A DNA stretch of 64,000 bases, from NCBI GenBank assembly GCA_024305745.1, contig JAHRBS010000006.1, positions 1,924,501 through 1,988,500 on the forward strand. Direction: 5' to 3'. This DNA comes from Polyporus tsugae (taxonomy: Eukaryota > Basidiomycota > Agaricomycetes > Polyporales > Polyporaceae). The stretch's first letter is position 1. Every line of letters begins with the position of its first letter. Made by a program: the position numbers and the translations under genes. This document shows positions 33,989 through 45,364 of the stretch, one piece after another. The notes under the pieces are model-generated. The model was given only the letters and a program-made list of their open reading frames with translations, ran no database searches and was not told the DNA's origin.

Positions 33989-36355
33989 CTAGTACATAAC
34001 CTGATCAACTTCGCCGCCCTTTGGTCCGTCCATATCGGTCGGAGGCCAGTCCGTGCGTACAAGCGCGACGTCGAAGATCTCCAGCACTTCATCGTGGGTC
34101 ATCGGCTCACGGTGTCCGACACTCCTCTGGGCGAGCCTCTTGAACACGGTAATCAGTTGAGAGAGCGGGTCGTTATTCCGGACGCCAGCCGACGAGATTT
34201 CGTCAAACAGATAGCCGCGCTTCAATGCCGCGCTTGTCCAACCCATGTCTGCGAATATAAGGGATGATGCATATCGATGATGCATTGATGCCTTGGAGCC
34301 GCCAGGGTGCGTGTGATCTGTGTGGTGCAGGACGATCCAGACGAGAACCCACAGACACGACTCCAGATCGTGGTGAACCTCGTGCTTAATTCCAGGACGT
34401 TCCAAGAGCTCTATAGCTGTAAAGTAGTCCATCTCCTAAGCAGGAAGATCAGCGGATTCGGGACTGAACGCTAACCCGGTAGTATGACTGACTGTTCGTT
34501 CCTTGAGGTCATCCGAAGGCCGCTCATCCGGGCGTCCTTTACCTTTGTCGGCAGCAGAGAGGTTCTTGACCATTGAGCTATAATCGAAGTCGTAGAGAAA
34601 GCCGACAGAGTCCCGCAGCCGGTTCTCGACCATGATCGTGATGTCTATGATACGAACGTTACCTATGCTGATATCGCGGTGCAAGATCCTCGCATTCTCC
34701 CAAAGGTTCTTGTGTGCTGCGCAGTACTGAATGAGTCACAGATGCGTAAATTTGGACGGCGTACTCACCAGCGATCGCATCACGGACCGCCTGGCAAAGC
34801 TGCCGAGTGTCTTTGAATTCGCTCAGAGGGCGACCAATCGTGCTGGTCACGGTGCGGACGTGGCTTCGCTCGCGGTGGAAGCTATCGGGCCCATCTATGA
34901 TCCTCAGGGTGCAGGTCTGCTGGAGAGGAAGGGGCACGGACAACGGCACGGGCGCGGGCACGGTTGGCGCTCCAGTTGAACTTGACGATGCTTGCTCGCG
35001 AACGACTTCAATGGCATCACGGAGGTCCTTTCCAGTCTCGCGACGCCACTGCTGGACTTCAGTGTCGCCGAGATCACAGTCATTAACACGTGCCGGGAGA
35101 CCGACACGTTGGCCCTCTGGAATAGCCTGCTCGATCCTGGCAAAGAAATCCTGTTCAGACCTCCAGGCCAGCTGTCGCTACGCATCCTTCACGACGACGA
35201 CGACGACCGTGATGTTAGCGTTGACCTCCGGCAAGTCGCCCAGAAGACCGTCGTTAGTCGGTACACGAGGGTCTTCGACCGCACGCCAGACAATGGTCGC
35301 CGGAGAAATCAAATGTGCGTTGAGACTTAAAAGCGCAACGACGAAGTACGCCTTCGGGACGACGCCATCGCGACCGTGACATGGTGTCCTAGCCTCAACA
35401 CGTCGACACATCGCCAGATTCGAGGGAGCAGTCTCATGAGCGGCCCCTAGAGAGTACACGAGCCACCTTTCTTCGCCCTGAGTCAGCTTGCGAACGGTCG
35501 GATCGCAGCCCACAATTGGTTGACCAACACGAGGGTGAAACAACCTCCAGAAGAATTCCTGAAGGTACCGGGGATTCCGCTTCAAGGAGAAAGCAGGAGA
35601 GACAACAGCGCAAGAGTGGTCGAACCGCGCGATCCTAGCCCACTGATCATATATCACCAAACCAAAGGCAGCACAATGGCTGTGGACAGCCATGAGCCCC
35701 CGAGCACCGATTGCCAGTTCAACGACCATGGCGCGATGCTCCAGAGTGCTCTCCCCGAAAGGATCATCCGCTTCATCGGCCTCCACATAAATGAACAGAG
35801 CGATGTTCTGCCAGTCGGGTTGGCGCGAGGTGCTGCCGGGGAAGGAGACGGAGAGGTCAGGGTTTGTATTGATATGGTTGCTAGTGAACTCCGGAAACGG
35901 GAAGGGCATCTCCTCCTGTTGGTGTCGCCAGAACTGGGGTTTCTTGTCGCCGGGGAAGCTCGACACGGTAGCTCTCAAGCCGTAAAGCTGGCAACGGAGG
36001 GTATCGTTTAGCGGCATACCACACGAAAGGAGCTACGGACATACCAAATTAGCGTAACGACGTTTACCATCCCTCCCCTCCAAGTCCTTTGGCTTGTATT
36101 TTGAAAATGCAGCCTGAGATACCGGCTTGGATATCTTTGGAGCGGAACTTGGGACGAAGACGGAAAGGAAACTCTCGATGTTTCCAGGGAAGACGTGGAC
36201 ATGGTCTTCCAACTCATTCATCCAGTCCTCGAGCTGCCTCTCGCTCGGTGTATCTTGGACATACATACCTTAATCTCAGGAACAAGAGGAATGGACCTCG
36301 AAGGCATACCTAGGTCGGACAAGGAGCTCTCACATGAATCGCGAGAGGTAGACAT
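33989..36355 (-). CDS. FunK1-type fungal protein kinase
   Basis: Start ATG 36355 (MSTSRDSCESSLSDLG), then an intron in phase 1 to MYVQDTPSERQLEDW. The large N-terminal part carries family blocks, including DQWARIARFDHSCAVVSPAF, NPRYLQEFFWRLF and FKDTRQLCQAVRDAIA. The catalytic loop reads AHKNLWENARILHRDISIGN (His-Arg-Asp), and the metal-binding motif is GFLYDFDYSSM (DFD in place of DFG, usual for FunK1). The lobe ends MDYFTAIELL, HHDLESCLWVLVWIVLHH and a tail to TAG at 33989-33991. FunK1 kinases are expanded in multicellular Agaricomycetes; substrates are unknown. Catalytic residues look present. Some internal junctions, for example around the first HRD exon, are not fully resolved. The gene lies exactly between two direct copies of the TRM4-SNF5 junction, so it is probably a later insertion. 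Confidence 0.85.
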
Positions 36356-36639
36356 TTTGTAGGGTTGATTGCGAGATTGATGGTCGTGGCTAGGAGTGAA
36401 GAACAACGGGCCCCTTCAGCCTGACCCCAAACTAGGGTTAGCCCGATCTCCAATTCCCCCTCTTAGCCACGCCGCGCCTTAGTATGCACCCTAGTTCTCT
36501 CTTGCGAACTTGCCTGTCCTCATATACCGCCTCTGTTCGAATTCATCCTGCAACTCTCGAGAGGGTACTGCTGGGCGACGGATCGCGGACTCGGGATGAG
36601 GAGGAGGGGAACCCGAGGGTTCCTAGATGGACAAGCCCG

Positions 36640-36716
36640 ATCCACGATGATGCGGCCGCTAAGAGCCTTGAGGCGACCCGCGATAGTCCCGCGATGCTAT
36701 ACATGACAAGTGATAT
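36640..36716 (+). pseudogene. Decayed 3' end of TRM4
   Basis: The block GATGCGGCCGCTAAGA...GAGGCGACCC matches GACGCGGCGGCTAAAA...GAGGCGACCC in the last TRM4 exon (near 33472-33515). It is followed after a deletion by GTGATA, matching the TRM4 stop context. Too short and degraded to code. Confidence 0.45.
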
Positions 36717-37041
36717 AGCAAAACACGCGATTTATCTGCGTCTTCAGGTAGCTACATCTCGATGGTGTGTGGAATTGTTCACAGTTGGGAGGACATAGCG
36801 AGAGAAAGGTCGTCGTATAGCATCGGTGCGTCGTCGACGTCGAGGACACGGGTAATACAATACAAATAGGACAGGGCACGGAAAATAACTAGCTAATGAC
36901 AAGCACAACATGATCCTGATAGCAATATGACATTCAAAAGAGAGAGAGAGAGAAAGTACACTCTACGACGCGTCCGTCGGCGGATGCAGCCGGGCATTGA
37001 CCTTGGAGCGGTGTTGGCGATTTTTTAGATGGACCTCGAAG
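36640..37041. repeat. Direct repeat copy 2 (TRM4-SNF5 junction)
   Basis: Partner of the repeat at 33609-33966. Its left part (36640-36710) resembles the end of the TRM4 coding region; the middle matches the spacer; the right part is the functional 3' end of SNF5. A (GA)n run at 36939-36953 is specific to this copy. Confidence 0.7.
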
Positions 37042-40000
37042 TTCGTGAGGCTCTCTCCCGGGCCAGGCGTATAATGCTGGGGCCGTCGGCGATGAGCGCG
37101 TTGAACGTGGAAGCAGAGCACGAAGTACACACCTTCCCGGGGCAGTCGGCACACTTGATTCGGAACTCGTATATCCCACTGGTCGCGTTCTTGCGAATGA
37201 CCGCCTCAAAGTTGTCGTCGGGGTATTTGGCCTGCATCGCCGACATCGAATCCGACAACCACTGGGGCGTCGCGAGCTGCAAGAGACCATCGTCAGCCCC
37301 AAAACTGCATGGGAATAGGTATACCCACACCTACCGGTGGGTTTTGAGCAGGAGGTGCAGAGGGTGCGGGATGGGGAGGAGACGCTTCTGGAGGAGATAC
37401 GACGCGTGACGCACTCGCAGATTCGAGCTTGACTTCAGGCTCTGAGGGCGCTGGAGGAGCCGATTTTGCATGAGTCCCGTTCATCTTGACACGGTGCGCA
37501 AGAGGAGGCTCTGACCCACTCGACGCCGTCGATACGGGAGAGATGGCTCTGTCCGGGGCCTCAGATGGCCCTCCATCAGGAGCGGCTGACGTCTCTTTGG
37601 CGGCCTTCGACTTCGACCTAGGAGCGGCGGTACTCATATCCTCGTCGTCAGCGATCTGAGGCTTGACTTCTTCGACGACTTGGGGACGCTTCCGCTTGGC
37701 AGCCGACTTCTGTTGTTCCTCGGCGCGTATCAGGCCCAGGTGGTACTCCAAACTGGAGTTGTACGTGACAGGTCTTGGTCGACGATGCCTGTGCCAGTAC
37801 TTGCCTACACGCATGTGCTTCAGCATCACGACGAGGCATTGCAGGGACGAAGGTACTCACCACAAGTACCACACTGCGACTTGTCGCCCAATGGACCCTT
37901 GCGACGTCCGACGGCAATGCTTTCGGGGCACCCACAATTTGAGCAGTGCCACACGCCGTCGATCATGTTCGCGTGCTGCCCGTCAGCATACTCCTTCTCC
38001 TTCGCTTCACGCTCAAGCTCTTTGACGCGCTTGGCGGTGAGCACGACTTTCGATCCTTGCCTGTCGATGCCACCACTGCTCGGCGCAGGGAGGTCGTTTT
38101 CGAGGGGCGGTGGGAGGTTCGATACGTCTGCCGCAGTCGAGGGCGTTGGCGCCTTGACGTTTGCACGTGGGCGGAGCACAGATGAAGGATATGAGGGAGG
38201 CTTGAAGAGACCTTTCGCCTTCTTCTCCTTAGGAGTAGGAGCGGGAGCGGGAGCCGGTGCAACAGGCGCGATTGGCGTCTGAGGAAGGATAAGACGAGTT
38301 GGATCCCTATCGTCTCTGTTCTCCGATGCGACCATGTTGGCGATGGTAAGGGATGCAGCAGCGGCAGCGGCACGACGAGACGTGGGCGCCGCGGCGGCAG
38401 CAGCGAGCGCAAGAGCCGCAGGGGAGATCTCGGGGAAGCCGATGGCCGGGGTGCGGTAGGTCTTGGGAGGGTCGCGATCTGGGAGCGCGACGCCACGCCG
38501 TCCACGAGTCGTCTTCCTCTTGCGACGCGCGAGCTCCTTCTCGCGGTCCTTCTCGTTCTTCTCCAGCTCGCTCTCGCTGAGGTAGTTGAGCTGTGGCGTG
38601 AACGCGCTGACCTGTTCCATAGAGCGCGCGCCAGACGTGAGCGACGGCAGAAGCGACATGCGCAGATCGTCGTCCTGCACCGCAGAACCGTCCGATGGGT
38701 GGCCCACGAGGAACAGCGATTTCTGATAGATCTGAACCTGCTCGCGAATAGAGTGCGCGATCGACGTCCTTCACAGGAGGGTTTTAGCGTCCCGCAAATC
38801 GTCATCACGAGGGGGAGGGAGCAGGTCGCTTACCTGAACTCGCCGCCAAGTCCAAGATCGTTGCAGTAGATCTCAGCGAACCGTTCTGGGGTTGGATCTA
38901 TGTTCTCGAGATCCCATTCAAACTGATCTTCGAGCTTGTACGAGCCGGCGATGATGTCCAGCTGTGCAGGTGCGGGGCAAAGGACACGCTGATGAACCGA
39001 CTATTCTCCACACGACAAACCAGGTACGAACGCACCTTCACCAAGATCCGCATCTCTTCGTGCATCAAGTTTTCATCTTCTTCGAAGTCGTCGACTGTCA
39101 TTGGCACGTCTCCGGTGGGGGCGGGCGGTTGCTCGACAGCCTCGTCCTTGGTAACCTTTCTCCGCTTGCGAGTGCGCGGGTCGGGCGGGTTGGGGAGCTT
39201 GTACAGCGCCTCAGAGCGCGCCCGCTTCCGCCAAGCCTCCCACCACGTCGCGTCGTCCTCACAGAATTTGCCGTTCGTGACATCCTCGGACTCGTCGATC
39301 ATAACACCGTCTTCGCCAAAGGTCGCGGAGTGCGCCTTGTAGTCACTGAGCTGCTCTTGGATAGCCTTGGTGATGATCGCGTGGTAACTAGGAGCGAGGG
39401 AGTAGTCGTCGACAATGGACTGTGCGAATATTTCGGGGGTTATGATAGGGTCTGGGACAAGACATCAGCATAGAAACTTCGCGCATATACTCACATCGTG
39501 CGCACGTACCATTCAGGTTCCAAACAAAGGTATCCCGCATCTTATGATGCTCGACGTCAAACTCCAACCGGATCGGCACAAGCTGCTCGGGCCGTTGCGC
39601 GTCTTCGTCCGATATCCTCCTCGGCCTGTCAACCAACGCATGACGCTTTCATCAGCCCCAAACCCACATCCCAACCCAGGAGAAAAAGGATACTCACAGC
39701 CTCAGCCCCTCCCGCTTCCCGACCCTCTTCTTATCCTTCATCTCCCTCTCCTTCTGGCTCTTCAGCCCCGTCAACTGCCACTTCTCGCCCCTCACCCTCC
39801 TCTTCCCCTGCTCATCCGCAGCGCCCCCGTCCCCGAGTGCAAAGTCCTTCTCCCACCACGCCCGCGGCGCGCTCACCGTGCGCTTCATCTCCTCCGTCAT
39901 CCTGTCCCGCATCTTCGCGTGTCGCGCCTCGTACTCCCGGTCCGCCGTCTGCCACGCTTGGACTCGCGCGACCTCGTCCGCGCGCAGCGGGGGAATATGC

Positions 40001-42500
40001 TTGTCCGAGTCCGCCAGCGGCACGACCGACACCCGCGTCACCTTCTGTTCGAGCTGCACTGTGGCAGGAAGTGGAGGGAGTTGCGGCACGATCTTCGTCT
40101 GCGTCACCGTCACTGCCGGTTCCTGCTTGACCGTCGGCGTCTGTGTCGGTGTCTGCGTTCGCGCGGGAGGAGCGGGCGACGTGCCCGCCTTGACGACCGA
40201 CTTGGCTGGGGCGCCGCCGATCATACCTGGGACCGGGACACTAGGAGAGCCCGTCTGCTGGAAGGACGATGAGGCCGCAGGCGGCAGCGAGGTCTGTCGC
40301 GGGGTCTGCGGCACTGGCTGCGCCCCGTCCACACCCACACCCATACCGGAGATGAGGTTCGTGTTCACGTTCAGCGCGCCGCCCTGCACTTGACGTGGGC
40401 CCATTCCGAGGTTCATCCCGAGGTTCGCTCCGGGGGCATCACCACCTTGACCTTGATTGATGCCGCCGCGGGGCAGGACCGGCGGCGGCATCATCCCGCC
40501 TCCCGCTCCGCCCATCAGCGCGCCCTGGCTCGCCATGCTGCCCTGTTGCTGGGCCTGTTGCGCGGGCCCGACGTTGCCCGTGAGGCCCATCCCTGCGATG
40601 CCCGTCGCGCTCTGGCTGTGCGAACGCGCCATCTGCGGTGCTGGCGTACCAGGCGTTGGCGGCGCTGGTGCCGGTGTCTCGGAGGCCCTGCGCTTCACGC
40701 CGACATGCGGGGAGCCGGGCATCTGCGCGCCGGCGGGGACAGGAGCAGGCGCGATAGGAGGATATCCCTGTTGTGTTGGGGACGTTCTCGTCTGGCTTTG
40801 CTGCTGTTGTTGCTGTTGCTGTTGTTGTTGCGCGTGCTGCTGGCGCGGCGTCTGCGGGCGGGCGTGTCCGGTGGCGGTCGGGGGCCGGCTCGGGACCTTG
40901 TGTTGCACGCCCACGCTGTCGGGCGCGCCCGTCGACTGGCTCGTTCCTGGACGCTGTGGGATACCTCCAGACGCAGAGGAGGGGATGCTGCCGTATGGCA
41001 TGGGTATGGGCGCGGCAGGGCCGTCTTGTTGTGCGCCTTGGCTTTGGCCATGGCCTTGCGGCTGACCTTGACTCTGGGCGGTCCCCGGACGTGAACCAGC
41101 AGCGACGCCAGGGCGTGGACTTGAACTTGGAAAGGGGCCTCCATGGGAGTACCCATGATGCGGGTGCATCGCGTGGCCATGTTGGGAAGCCGCGGTCGGA
41201 GGGCGGGGCGGTATAGATGAAGGCGGGCCCATGGTGCCTATCTGGGGCTGAGGCGCGTGTGGCTGCTGTCCATGTCCCTGCCCCTGTTGGCCAGATTGGG
41301 GAGTCGATGGTCGCTGGAGTTGTCCCTGTGACATACGTGGGTGGGGGTACGCGGCGGATGATGATGGACGGGGCATGTGTCCCTGGCTCGCCTGCTGTTG
41401 CTGCTGGTGTTGCTGGTGTTGCTGGAGCATCTGCATCTGTTGCAGCTGGGCGGGCGTCATCCCGCCCATCCCACCCATTCCTTGCATTCCCTGCATCCCG
41501 CCCATGCCATGCATACCTTGCATCCCCATTCCTTGCATCCCGCCGCCGGACATCTGCGCTTGCGCTATCATGCGCTGAATCTGGATCGCCTTCTGTGGGT
41601 TGGCTTGTTGGAGTTGCTGCATCTGTGCGGGCGTGAGGTTCGCGAAACCGGGAGGAAGCCCGCCTTGACCTGAGGGCGCGTTCGGACTTGCCGTTGACGG
41701 CGACTGCTGGGACATGCTGTGGCCAGCGACGTTCGGGAGTTGCGAGGAGCCGCTCGTGGGGGAGCCGCCGCCTGATAGAGATGCAGCAGAGTAGGAGAGG
41801 AGTCGGTAGTCAGCAACGAACGAAAGGAGCAAAGCGACGCACCCATACCCATACCCATGTTCATCCCGCCCATACCCATCCCGCCCATACCCATGTTACC
41901 CATGCCACTCATATTGCCCATGCCTCCCATGTTCCCCATCCCGCCCATCATGTTCATCCCACCGCCACCCATACCTCCGCCGAGCGTAGCGGGGTTAATC
42001 CCGCTCATACCGTTCATCCCGTTCATCCCCCCACCGCCTCCGCCCATCATACTCATCTGCTGCTGGAGCTGAGCTGGACTCATGCCCATGCCCATTCCGC
42101 CGCCTCCACCACCCATGTTCATTCCCATCCCCCCGCCGCCGCCCATGTTCATCCGCTGGGCTTGAGCCTGAGCCTGCGCCTGCGCCTGCGCTTGCATCTG
42201 CTGGTACTGCGCCATGCGCCCGTTCATGTTCATGCCGCCGCCGCCGCCACCACCCATGCCGTTCATGAGCGCGGCGGGGTTCATACCCCCTCCGCCGCCT
42301 CCACCCTGAAACATGGCGGGGTTCATCCCGCCTTGGCCGCCGCTCATGGCGCGCATGGCCTGCATCTGCTGTATCTGCTGGGGCGTGAAGCCGGACGCTG
42401 ATTGGCCGTTTGCGCCGCCGCCAGGATAGCCGCCGCCTCCCCCGGAGAGGAAGGCGGGGTTGATGCCCTGGGAGAGGTCCGCCTGGGGCGAGGGGTTCAT
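36963..42500 (-). CDS. SNF5: SWI/SNF chromatin remodeller subunit SNF5 (SMARCB1) with GATA-like finger
   Basis: Large gene, roughly 1,700 aa, start ATG 42500 (MNPSPQADLSQGINPAF). The first two coding exons, about 900 residues, are extreme low complexity: Met/Gly repeats (MGGMGNM-type), Gln/Ala runs, a run of about ten Gln, then Pro/Ser/Thr-rich. The SNF5 domain follows: QLVPIRLEFDVEHHKMRDTF (repeat 1), an acidic insert with TWWEAWRKRAR, and YKLEDQFEWDLENIDPTPE (repeat 2). Next comes a basic, Ala-rich linker and a GATA-like zinc finger, CSNCG...CGTCGKYWHRHRRPRP, then DNFEAVIRK, RIKCADCPGKHYTPGPGE and NFEVHLKNRQHR to TAG at 36963-36965. SNF5 is a core subunit contacting the nucleosome acidic patch in SWI/SNF complexes. 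The SFH1 paralogue of RSC is the alternative assignment. A decayed copy of its 3' end lies beside TRM4. Confidence 0.88.
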
Positions 42501-45364
42501 CGTCTCGTGCGAGTCCGCGGCCGGGGTGACGTCGCGGATGTCGTGTTGGGGTAAGTGTTAGGGTCGCGCGCGTGGGCGCGAAAGGAGGGAATTATATAGA
42601 TACAATCCGTATGTCTTCTGCGACGTCAACGGTCAGCGGTGGTTTGGAAAGAAAGAAAGAAAGAAAGAAAGGTAAGAGCGGTCATGAACGCGGGAAAGGT
42701 CGCGGATGGAGACGAGTGACGCCTGAGGCGCCCCCGGCGCGATGGTGGCCACAGCACTCGCGACGTACGCTTGGTGTCTGGAAAAGAAGCGTTTTCTAGT
42801 CATGAAGGACGCGTAGAGTCGGGGAGGATGGAGGGCACGATGTTCTGGGCGCATATTCTCGCGCGACGGGTACCACGTAGGACGGTCTGTGGAAAGCTAG
42901 GACGTGCACACTCACCGAAAATGCGCTTAATAACCTCTACCAATAATCCTCGTTACCGAGACCTTGCAGTGTATAGGCCCGTCCTAGAACGAAACATGAG
43001 TGTTAGTGCGCGTTTCGAACAGGCGGAGCACGCGTCGTTCGGGATGGGCCCAGAGCGGACGAGCGCTAGGCGACGACGACACCTCATGGCGACATCAAGC
43101 ACGCTGGGCGGGACGGGCAAGGGCGCGGCGGAGGGGACGGGACTTACGTCTGGAGGGAGGTCACGTTATTTGGAGGTGTGAGGTATCGTTGAGTGGAAAG
43201 CAGGGAAGGGGGCGCCTGGTGGAAGGGGCATGTCAGCAGTGGATGGGCGAGGAGGAAGGGAGAGGCACGTGTCGGGGAGGGGACATGGACGGAAGGATGC
43301 TTACGGGACGGGAGGGAAGGGGGCGGGGCCGGAGGAGAGGAGGATGGACGGGCGATGCGGGATGGCTCGGTCGGTCGAACAGAACAGACGTCGGGCTGAC
43401 GAATGAGGCCCAGGGGAAAAAGGGAAACACGGGGTGCGCAGGGAGGGAGGATCAGATCGTGGAGGATGGACGGAAATACAGGCTGGAAAGGTCTGCGAGT
43501 GCAAGTGCGTCCGAGGCCGCCCTCGAGGTCTCCGAGTCCGACTTATCGCGGTGGGTTGCGAATGCGACACGGCTCTCGAGCAAGCGGGCAGTGACCAGGG
43601 TCAAGGGTCAACACGCACAAAAGTCACACAGTCACGCCCCCAGTGCGGCGGCAGCGCCCGGGCTGCCTCTTTGGGGGTGGTCATCGTTTGCCTCGTCGTT
43701 CTCGATGCTCGCCCAGGCGGACGGGCGGACGGAGGGCGGGGGTGGGGACAGGCCCCGGGACGAGGCCGTATTTATACGGAGGCGTTGGAAGAGGATACCA
43801 CGCCGCTTGTCTCGTCTCATCCCCCCCGCTCGCCCAGATCTAGATCGTAGATCTTCCGAGTCGACTCTCTCTCCTCTCCCTCCCCTTCCTCCTCCCCGAT
43901 CTACGCCCCTCCCTCTCCCGTACACCGTCGAGCCCAGTCCACGGTCCTCCTTCCATCTTATCAGAAGACATCCGACGGCGAGGGAAGGCAGGCAAGGTGG
44001 CGGGAGGCACGGGTCAGAGGCGCACGCATGAGGGGATGACGACGTCGACGTCCGGTGCATATGTGATCCCTGCCTGGCATCATGTAACCGCCTGTAACCC
44101 CGCGCCCCGGTCCATCTCCAATGTGTCCTCGCCGAGTCGCCTTCCGCCGACGGCATCCCTCCATACTACGTCCCGCTTCCATGAGCGCAGCGCACGACGT
44201 CGTGAGAGTCCTCCAGAAGCTCATTCCGGGAAGACGCGAAGAGTCTACGCGGAAGGGCAGAAGGGCACGCCACCAAGAGCTCGCTGGGCGTGCGTAGAGA
44301 TCGATGCAGGGCAGGCAATGTTCGTAGCTCCCTTGCCTTTCCGCGCTTCGGTGAGTCTGGCTTTCCGATTGACTCGTCCCGCGAGGAATAGGGCCGCAGT
44401 GCGCTGCCAGTGGGAATGCAGACTCACTTCCGTCGCCTTCACCCTACCCCATGACGTACGGTATGCAGACCCGGTTGTATGTTGTTTGCTCTGGGAAGCT
44501 CTCCTTCCACTGGAACACCACACGCGCCCGCGCACCCGTCCCCGGGACTCGTCTTGCTTCCACTTTGGTTCTCTTCTCCCTATATGTCTGCACCAACACG
44601 TCCCTCGAAATGCAAACAGAAATTCGAATGTGATAATGCAATGGCTCGCATTCAATATTCAGGAGTCGACCGTTCGAGGTCAGACTTGGCTATGACGTCC
44701 ATAGCCACCACGGGCGCCAGCGTTACCATGTTTGGTAATTCCCGACGGCTTGCATTCAGAGAGGCGCTGATGCGCTCTCCCGACGAATCCTTCAGCTCGA
44801 TCATGCAGATTAAGTTCGGCGCCGATACCCCGATAACGACGTCGCTCACCCAATTGGGTAACATATTCCCATGCAGTCTTATGGAAAGCCTGTTCAATGA
44901 CATAAAGTATTGGGCATATCTGTCGTAGTACTAGTACTAGTGCAGCTCTAACACCATGCACTGCACATCAAACAATCCGCGCGATAAGGAGATCCAGAGC
45001 AAAGGTGGTGGGCAAAGAAACCGCATTTAACAGCATGAAGGAGCACTTGTGAGAAGCTTGCCACTGGCCAGCGTAGCCCCCCGCTCAATATCCCACTCAC
45101 CATACAACACCCAATGACAAGACAACGGAAATAATCAGACTTCCTAGCATGCGTAGTACTACAGTATATGTACATGTGTTCCCTCGAAGCTTGCAGTCCT
45201 ATCTCGATGCGCAATCATAATTCCGTTCCTAGAGCCAGTATTAATTCCGGATCCGGTGTGCGAAGTAGAAATACATCCATGGTCTAGTCATTAGTACATT
45301 GCAAAGCAGAGAGCGATTATGATCATTGCGATGCGTAGCAGGTAACACCGCGCGGATGAACGGT
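42501..45364. other. Long intergenic region with strand-biased purine tracts
   Basis: About 2.9 kb between SNF5 and the next gene. 43190-43400 is strongly purine-rich on the + strand. 43769-43777 has TATTTATAC, followed by a pyrimidine-rich stretch (43800-43960), which looks like a + strand core promoter. Downstream frames (43997-44695) show no family motif or splicing pattern. I annotate no gene. Confidence 0.4.
42647..42671. repeat. (GAAA)n microsatellite in SNF5 upstream region
   Basis: Six uninterrupted GAAA units about 150 bp upstream of the SNF5 ATG (CTTT on the transcribed sense strand), probably in the 5' leader or promoter. Confidence 0.8.

Noticed and set aside
43000..44031. 343-codon open frame on the + strand
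   Set aside because: Composition is Gly/Arg/Ser from a purine-rich tract; no domain, and the frame begins in probable SNF5 upstream sequence.
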